Origin: Bacillota bacterium
GTDB lineage: Bacteria; Bacillota; Clostridia; Peptostreptococcales; Anaerovoracaceae
Length of the DNA: 36,844 bases
Direction of reading: 5' to 3'
Assembly: GCA_023415235.1 (NCBI GenBank)
Contig: JAEZLP010000018.1
Location: forward strand, 1 to 36,844
In this document: one piece after another, positions 32,342 through 36,844 of the stretch
Layout: the number at the start of each line of letters is the position of its first letter
Numbering within the stretch: the first letter of the stretch is position 1
Translations under genes and position numbers: made by a program
The notes under the pieces: generated by a model
What the model was told of the DNA's origin: nothing
Seen by the model: the letters and a program-made list of their open reading frames with translations, nothing else
Databases searched by the model: none

Positions 32342-33284
32342 TGTAGGTTCCGTCAGCACGGATCTTGTTGTAATGGATGAGAACAGGAGGATTCTCGATC
32401 AACTTTATCTGAAAACGAAGGGAAATCCCATCGAGGCTGTCAAGGAAGGATTGCGGCAGCTTTCCGTGAGATATGATAATCAAGAAATTGCCGGAGTCGG
32501 AACCACCGGCAGCGGAAGAACCCTTGCAGCGGCTGTTACAGGCGCCGATGTAGTGAAAAATGAAATAACAGCCCATGGAGTTGCATCGGCCACCTTTGAT
32601 CCGGGGATCAGGACCATCATTGAAATCGGCGGTCAGGATTCCAAAATCATCCTGCTGAACGGAGGCGTCATCATCGATTTCGCTATGAATACCGTCTGTG
32701 CTGCCGGAACCGGATCATTTCTGGATCGTCAGGCAGAGCGGCTGGGAATGGAGGTGGGCGAACTGGGCGATTTCGCCCTTCGTTCCTCAAACCCGGTGAG
32801 AATTGCCGGACGGTGCGCAGTCTTTGCAGAATCCGATATCATACATAAGCAGCAGCTTGGATGTACGATGGAGGATATAATTGCGGGGATGTCAAAAGCA
32901 CTTGTAAGGAACTATCTGAGCAATGTGGCGAAAGGTAAGGAAATCCTTCCCAAGGTATGCTTTCAGGGTGGTGTTGCGTCAAATAAGGGGATCCGCCGCG
33001 CCTTGGAGGAGGCTTTGGGCTGTGAAATTCTTGTGCCGGAATATCATAAGGTGATGGGTGCTTACGGTTCCGCTGTTCTGGCGCAGGAATATATGAAAGA
33101 GGTAAATCAAAAAACCCGCTTCAAAGGATTTGAAGTGGGTCGTGATGATATTAAAACGGAAACCTTTGAGTGCGGTGACTGCAGCAATCATTGCGAAGTG
33201 GTGATTCTCAGAGCTGGTGGAATACAGATCGGATGCTTTCAGGATCGCTGCGGAAAGTACCAAACCAATACCCGGAGAGTCTGA
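32322..33284 (+). CDS. CoA-substrate-specific enzyme activase (BadF/BadG/HgdC family ATPase)
   Basis: A 320-residue ASKHA-fold ATPase. The phosphate loops are GIDVGSVSTD (5-14) and EIGGQDSK (101-108). The two cysteines that bridge a [4Fe-4S] cluster in the homodimer are C126 (CAAGTGSF) and C165 (GRCAVFAESD). Family members drive a single electron to low potential with ATP and pass it to a partner dehydratase. After the usual end, a tail carries five more cysteines (C284, C287, C291, C305, C310), perhaps a second metal site. The ATG at 32322 has GGGGGAAG upstream. It ends 17 bp from the convergent folT. Confidence 0.88.
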   Translation: MYYLGIDVGSVSTDLVVMDENRRILDQLYLKTKGNPIEAVKEGLRQLSVRYDNQEIAGVGTTGSGRTLAAAVTGADVVKNEITAHGVASATFDPGIRTIIEIGGQDSKIILLNGGVIIDFAMNTVCAAGTGSFLDRQAERLGMEVGELGDFALRSSNPVRIAGRCAVFAESDIIHKQQLGCTMEDIIAGMSKALVRNYLSNVAKGKEILPKVCFQGGVASNKGIRRALEEALGCEILVPEYHKVMGAYGSAVLAQEYMKEVNQKTRFKGFEVGRDDIKTETFECGDCSNHCEVVILRAGGIQIGCFQDRCGKYQTNTRRV

Positions 33285-33301
33285 CTCCCTGGGCTATGAT
33301 A

Positions 33302-33823
33302 TTACCGGAGCTCCCGATTCAGTCTCTTCAGCAGGACATAGACGATGGAGGAATACACCAGCATCATGACCAGAGTGATGCCGATTCGGGGAACCAGCAG
33401 AACGAAATAATTCACATGGGTGGTTATGCTTACCCAAAGGGTATTCAAACCCATGGAAGTGATCAGTTCCGTAATGAATACAATGAGAAGCACATTGGAA
33501 TACCGGTCAAGCTTCTTGAAATAGATTTTCAGGATTCCGGGTAAAAAGCCCACCAGAGCAGCTGAGAGGGTAAACCCCGGGAAATAGCCAAAAGGTGAAA
33601 ACATGGTTGCTCCGATAATGTCGGCGGTGATTCCTGTTGCGGCTCCGGCAACAGGTCCCAGCAGCAATCCCGCCAGTATGATCGGAATGTTCCCCAGACT
33701 GATTCTAACCGTGTTTACAGCAAGAACCGGCAGGTAGAAAGAAAGAAACCTTGTAAGTACGATGCTGATTGCGGCAAAAAGCGCCAACAGCAATAGATTC
33801 TGCGTAGTAAATTTTTTGTTCAT
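33302..33823 (-). CDS. folT: Folate ECF transporter substrate-binding subunit
   Basis: A 173-residue membrane protein with about six hydrophobic segments, typical of ECF S components. The segment RISLGNIPIILAGLLLGPVA and ADIIGATMF fit the FolT family. It would bind folate and work with the shared EcfA1-A2-T module, which is not in the window. The tetrahydrofolate riboswitch in its leader supports folate as the substrate. GAGGAGGG followed by six T residues precedes the ATG. Confidence 0.88.
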   Translation of the reverse strand: MNKKFTTQNLLLLALFAAISIVLTRFLSFYLPVLAVNTVRISLGNIPIILAGLLLGPVAGAATGITADIIGATMFSPFGYFPGFTLSAALVGFLPGILKIYFKKLDRYSNVLLIVFITELITSMGLNTLWVSITTHVNYFVLLVPRIGITLVMMLVYSSIVYVLLKRLNRELR

Positions 33824-33881
33824 AAAAAATCCCTCCTCTTCAGAAGATTATCACTACACTAAAGAGAAAGAATTTCCTTAA

Positions 33882-33981
33882 TGCAGTAGTGGATGCAATA
33901 TTGTACCGCAAACCGTTCGTTTTTCGTTCATAAGCAACATCCCATCTTATGACACTTTACGCACAATATTTACTCTACCGC
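33882..33981 (-). ncRNA. Tetrahydrofolate (THF) riboswitch
   Basis: On the minus strand the leader of folT holds the conserved blocks of the THF aptamer in order: GGTAGAGTA at the 5' side, GTGCGTAAAGTG, GGGATGTTG, an ACGAA segment with GCGGT, and GCATCCACTAC closing P1. GGTAG pairs with CTACT. Downstream, GTAGTG (plus-strand 33852-33857) can pair with CACTAC of the P1 3' strand (plus-strand 33886-33891), offering a switch between aptamer and an alternative fold before the ribosome binding site. Confidence 0.88.
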
Positions 33982-33985
33982 TATG

Positions 33986-34014
33986 ATAGTACTATAACTA
34001 GAATATATTATCAA
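33986..34014 (-). promoter_or_regulatory. sigma-A promoter of folT
   Basis: On the minus strand TTGATA (34009-34014) and TACTAT (33986-33991) are spaced by 17 bp. Transcription would begin near 33979, right at the aptamer's first helix. The -35 lies in the last codons of the upstream DUF4363 gene. Confidence 0.7.
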
Positions 34015-34381
34015 TAGTGATCAGCTCATTCGCGTGTAAAAACCCCAATTGTTCCTTGATACAGTTCAACTCGCCGGCTGCAAGAGGTACGTTTTCAGAG
34101 TAGATGTAATTTTTCGCTCTGGCTATGGAAAAGTCCGTATCGTTGATGTCCTTCGCATTAAAAAAGAAGGAATAGACTTTCTTCTGCTTGTGCCATTTCT
34201 TCGAAAGGTCGTTGAACTGATCCTCCGCTTTTCCCCAATCCTCCGCATAAACGCTGATCAGGATGTCCTCTTCGATGGCATTCATTAATTGGTGGATATT
34301 CCTGTCGGAGTATTTTACAAAGCTGCCCCAGCCGGCAACAATGACTGCAATACCAAGGATCGATACGATCAAGGCTCTCAC
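33998..34381 (-). CDS. DUF4363 family protein
   Basis: A 127-residue protein with an N-terminal hydrophobic segment (about residues 3-20; membrane anchor or uncleaved signal) and a helical rest. Length and context match DUF4363, a family of unknown function commonly found next to DUF421 (YetF-like) genes in Firmicutes. It overlaps the upstream DUF421 gene by 4 bp, so the two are co-expressed. GAAAGGAAG lies upstream of the ATG. Confidence 0.78.
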   Translation of the reverse strand: MRALIVSILGIAVIVAGWGSFVKYSDRNIHQLMNAIEEDILISVYAEDWGKAEDQFNDLSKKWHKQKKVYSFFFNAKDINDTDFSIARAKNYIYSENVPLAAGELNCIKEQLGFLHANELITIDNIF

Positions 34382-35088
34382 TTCAGACTGACTTCCTTTC
34401 TCAGTTCTTTTCGGCTCTTTCCTTTCGGGTAGACATGAAGCTGCCCCTTCTCATCGTTAAAACAAAGAAACACCTGGGAATAATCGCCGATCCCTGCCTT
34501 GGAAAGCTCTTTTTTCAGGTAGTTTTCCCCTTTTCCCAGCATCCTTAGATTTGCATCGTAGAATGTGCCGTCTGAGATGAGCACCATAGGCATGAGTTTT
34601 TGGGAAACGGAGATTCCCATATCGGAAGGAGTCAGAGGAGCCTTATCCGATTTTGGGATAAAGCTCATATCGCCGTTTGCTTCCAGAATGGCAAACTCAA
34701 CATCCGCTAAGGACGGAGAGTTCTTCAGCCTCAGCTGCTGCATCAGGTCATCGATGCTGATTCGCTGTTGCTTCATTACCTTTTCGTCAATCTTGCCGCG
34801 GTTTATGATAAGACTGGGTTTTCCGTTCAGAAGGTTGTTAATTCTTTGATTCTTAATGGAAAGATACGAAAGAGAGACCTCCAGAAACAGCAATGTCAGG
34901 ATGGCGGCGGCTCCGCTTAATAGCGGGATATCCACCGACTCGATGGGAATGGCGGCCAGCTCTGCTATCATAAACAGCAGCACCATTTCAAAGGGATCCA
35001 TTTTCGAAAGCTCCGCCTTTCCCATGATTCGAATCACAAAGAGAACGATAAAATACAGGATTATGGTCCGGATCAATATGATCAGCAT
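34378..35088 (-). CDS. DUF421 (YetF-like) membrane protein
   Basis: A 236-residue protein with three N-terminal hydrophobic segments (about residues 1-80), then a soluble YetF-type domain with PSLIINRGKIDEKVM and ISIDDLMQQLRLK. YetF-family proteins influence spore germination or membrane properties in Bacillus, but the mechanism is unclear. The ATG at 35088 is chosen because CGGAGGTG lies 6 nt upstream; an in-frame upstream ATG at 35130 has no such site. It forms an operon with the DUF4363 gene. Confidence 0.85.
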   Translation of the reverse strand: MLIILIRTIILYFIVLFVIRIMGKAELSKMDPFEMVLLFMIAELAAIPIESVDIPLLSGAAAILTLLFLEVSLSYLSIKNQRINNLLNGKPSLIINRGKIDEKVMKQQRISIDDLMQQLRLKNSPSLADVEFAILEANGDMSFIPKSDKAPLTPSDMGISVSQKLMPMVLISDGTFYDANLRMLGKGENYLKKELSKAGIGDYSQVFLCFNDEKGQLHVYPKGKSRKELRKEVSLK

Positions 35089-35122
35089 TTGTTTCACCTC
35101 CGCAAAATCACACTTAAAACTA

Positions 35123-35151
35123 TTGTGCACCTAAAATATCGCTGTTATACT
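35123..35151 (+). promoter_or_regulatory. sigma-A promoter of the MFS gene
   Basis: TTGTGC (35123-35128) and TATACT (35146-35151) are spaced by 17 bp, with TG one base before the -10. The leader holds a direct repeat GCCGGTC. Confidence 0.6.
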
Positions 35152-35221
35152 AAAAGTTGCCGGTCAGTAGGCCGGTCGCCGCTAGAAATTCAACGAACAT
35201 GAGAAGGATATAGAACAAACA

Positions 35222-36466
35222 ATGGATAAAAAGTACTACAGCTATGTGGGTATATATACCTTTACCTATACAGCGCTGGGCATGCTGGTGCCGCTTCTGG
35301 GACAGTATCTTGCTCATATCGGTTTTTCAGGAGTCCAAATCGGAACCATCACTGCTTGCGCTACCGCAATCGGCATCTTCGCATCCCCCTTTTGGGGTTA
35401 CCGCTACCACCACGCCAAAGATAGCTCCAACATCGTTTTAATGTTGTGCCTCATGGCGACTTTGATCGTGGTGGGGTTGCTTTTTGTGAGGCAATACGCG
35501 ATATTCTTAATCGGCTATGTCGCTTTTTCCTTTTTCCAAACCCCAATCATACCGTTGACAGATGCCATGACGCTGGAGAACAGGATTCCCTTTGGCGCGG
35601 TAAGAAAGTGGGGAGCTATCGGCTTTGCAGCCGGAGTGTTTCTTGCCGGGCAAATTGCCGATGCGGTAAATCTTATGGTAATTTTTCCGCTTTGTGCAGC
35701 CGGCTATACAGTGGCAGGGGTCATAATTGCCCGCTTGAAAATGAATCAGAGCAGGCTTGTACTGGAAAAAGCGGAACAGATGAAAGACGCCAATGTGGTG
35801 GAATGGACGGAGGACGTCAAGATCGAGGGCCGAAAGGAAGAACCCCATAAAAAGCAGCGCAAGGGTGATTATCTGATCCTGCTTCGCAATAAAAAACTGA
35901 TGTCTTTGCTTTTTGCCGCCTTTTTTATTTGCGGTACCAATGTTGCAAACAATATCTATTTCGGATTTCTATATAAAGATGTAGGTGGAAGTATCGCCGG
36001 CATCGGAGTTGCGTTCCTTCTTATGTGTGGAGGGGAAGCCCCTTTTATGGCATTGACAGAGCGGCTGGAGAAAATGATTACCATGGAAAGGATGATCCTG
36101 ATTTCCATGACCATCTCGGCGCTGCGGTACCTCTGGTACAGCACCGGACCTGCGCCGGCGCTTCTTATAGGGACCTTCTTTATTCAGGGTATGGTAAACG
36201 GAATCGTGCTGGTAGAGCTGGTCCGATATATTGCCAAGCTTGTGGAGCGGCCGATGATCGGAATGGCCATGACCTTGTATCAAGCCGTTTCGTCCAGCCT
36301 GAGTTCGATTCTCTGCCAGTTTATCAGCGGTGTTGTCCTTGATTTCTGGGGAGCCAGGATGGTTTATCTCTTCTTCTCCTTCTACAATGCCATCGGCATA
36401 ATTTTATACGTCGGATTTCGCTTATATAAATGTAGCGAAACAAGCGCTAAAAAATGGGAAGGATAA
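35222..36466 (+). CDS. MFS transporter (MFS_1-like permease)
   Basis: A 414-residue permease with about 12 hydrophobic segments in two halves, joined by a charged cytoplasmic loop (about residues 180-220). It resembles the MFS_1-like group, which includes nucleoside-type and phenylpropionate-type permeases and uncharacterised YwbF-like proteins. The segment FQTPIIPLTDAMTLEN near 105 is typical. Substrate unknown. The ATG at 35222 has a loosely spaced GAGAAGGA upstream. It has its own promoter and no partner gene. Confidence 0.82.
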   Translation: MDKKYYSYVGIYTFTYTALGMLVPLLGQYLAHIGFSGVQIGTITACATAIGIFASPFWGYRYHHAKDSSNIVLMLCLMATLIVVGLLFVRQYAIFLIGYVAFSFFQTPIIPLTDAMTLENRIPFGAVRKWGAIGFAAGVFLAGQIADAVNLMVIFPLCAAGYTVAGVIIARLKMNQSRLVLEKAEQMKDANVVEWTEDVKIEGRKEEPHKKQRKGDYLILLRNKKLMSLLFAAFFICGTNVANNIYFGFLYKDVGGSIAGIGVAFLLMCGGEAPFMALTERLEKMITMERMILISMTISALRYLWYSTGPAPALLIGTFFIQGMVNGIVLVELVRYIAKLVERPMIGMAMTLYQAVSSSLSSILCQFISGVVLDFWGARMVYLFFSFYNAIGIILYVGFRLYKCSETSAKKWEG

Positions 36467-36491
36467 AATCGAAAAAAGTTGATAAAACGGC

Positions 36492-36520
36492 TTGACAGAA
36501 GAAGTTAGATTTGTTAGGAT
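36492..36520 (+). promoter_or_regulatory. Tandem promoter P1 of a downstream stable-RNA operon
   Basis: TTGACA (36492-36497), 17-bp spacer, TAGGAT (36515-36520). An A-rich upstream block with AAAGTTGATAAAACGG precedes it and recurs in similar form before P2 and P3. Bases 36467-36844 contain no gene. Confidence 0.65.
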
Positions 36521-36601
36521 AATAAAGCTGTCGGTCATTTGCGGCCATAACGGACGAGACGGACAGAGTGTAAAGAAAGATGAAAAAAGTCGCCAAAACG
36601 G

Positions 36602-36630
36602 TTGACAGGAAGAACCATCTTTGATACTAT
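36602..36630 (+). promoter_or_regulatory. Tandem promoter P2
   Basis: TTGACA (36602-36607), 17-bp spacer, TACTAT (36625-36630), then GATAAAGC. It has the same upstream block as P1, 110 bp further on. Confidence 0.72.
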
Positions 36631-36727
36631 GATAAAGCACCTCTCGAACCGGACAAACACCGGGGCGGAGGGGTCAAACCGGAAAAAACTGGCCGGAATA
36701 AAATTCGAGAAAAGTTGAAAAACCGGG

Positions 36728-36756
36728 TTGACAGAAAGCCGCGAGTGCGATATGAT
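36728..36756 (+). promoter_or_regulatory. Tandem promoter P3
   Basis: TTGACA (36728-36733), 17-bp spacer, TATGAT (36751-36756), the best match of the three. 126 bp after P2. Confidence 0.78.
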
Positions 36757-36762
36757 ATAAAA

Positions 36763-36844
36763 GTTCGCTAAACGCGGATGCCTTGAAGAAAGGCACAGTA
36801 CCTTGATAACTCCATAGTGCAGAAATTTAGTCAAAGAGATCTTA
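36763..36844 (+). other. Leader of a probable rRNA operon
   Basis: Downstream of P3 the transcript would contain a hairpin TGCCTT/AAGGCA (about 36779-36795) and a leader resembling clostridial pre-rRNA leaders (ACCTTGATAACTCCATAG). The 16S gene itself is not in the window, so this is inference from the promoter array and leader style. Confidence 0.5.

Noticed and set aside
36763..36844. Start of the 16S rRNA gene
   Set aside because: The conserved AGAGTTTGATC segment is not present before the window ends.

Overview
This window comes from an endospore-forming Clostridia-type Firmicute. The evidence is a set of sporulation genes (spmA, spmB, spoIID, spoVG, spoVT and a SpoVB-like exporter), Gram-positive gene order, strong AGGAGG-type ribosome binding sites and sigma-A promoters of the form TTGACA-17-TATAAT. 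Genes related to the activase of anaerobic 2-hydroxyacyl-CoA dehydratases point to an anaerobe. A family such as Anaerovoracaceae is possible, but the sequence alone does not settle it.

Layout. Bases 1-126 are the 3' end of a group II intron whose body lies outside the window. Next come a DeoR-family regulator and, convergent to it, a solitary iolD. Bases 3578-7113 hold the conserved tmk-holB-ricT-trmN6 cluster, led by a 39-residue membrane peptide gene and interrupted by a cloverleaf inverted-repeat element. Then follow abrB and a small membrane protein (both minus strand), spmA-spmB, murA, and on the minus strand spoIID, spoVG and purR. From 13343 to 21647 run murC, a GlmU reduced to its acetyltransferase half, prs, pth, mfd and a PrsA-like lipoprotein foldase.

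From 21735 to 25670 the conserved block is broken by accessory DNA. It contains an orphan four-PAS histidine kinase, a divergent Nif11-type RiPP precursor with a double-glycine leader and no maturation or export gene in sight, and, after spoVT, two 63-bp palindromic repeats. An MTA/SAH-deaminase-like amidohydrolase follows. The conserved order then resumes: MOP exporter (YabM/SpoVB-like), mazG, hup, rqcP.

The last part holds a three-gene operon of CoA-dehydratase-activase relatives whose ribosome binding site sits inside a terminator-like hairpin, a folate ECF transporter gene behind a tetrahydrofolate riboswitch, a DUF421-DUF4363 pair, and an MFS permease. Three tandem strong promoters at the right edge most likely drive a stable-RNA (rRNA) operon that starts just beyond the window.

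The most interesting items are the orphan Nif11 precursor facing an orphan sensor kinase across a shared dyad, the truncated GlmU, the two palindromic repeat elements, and the hairpin that hides the ribosome binding site of the activase operon. All gene functions are assigned by recognising families and motifs in the sequence. No database search was run.
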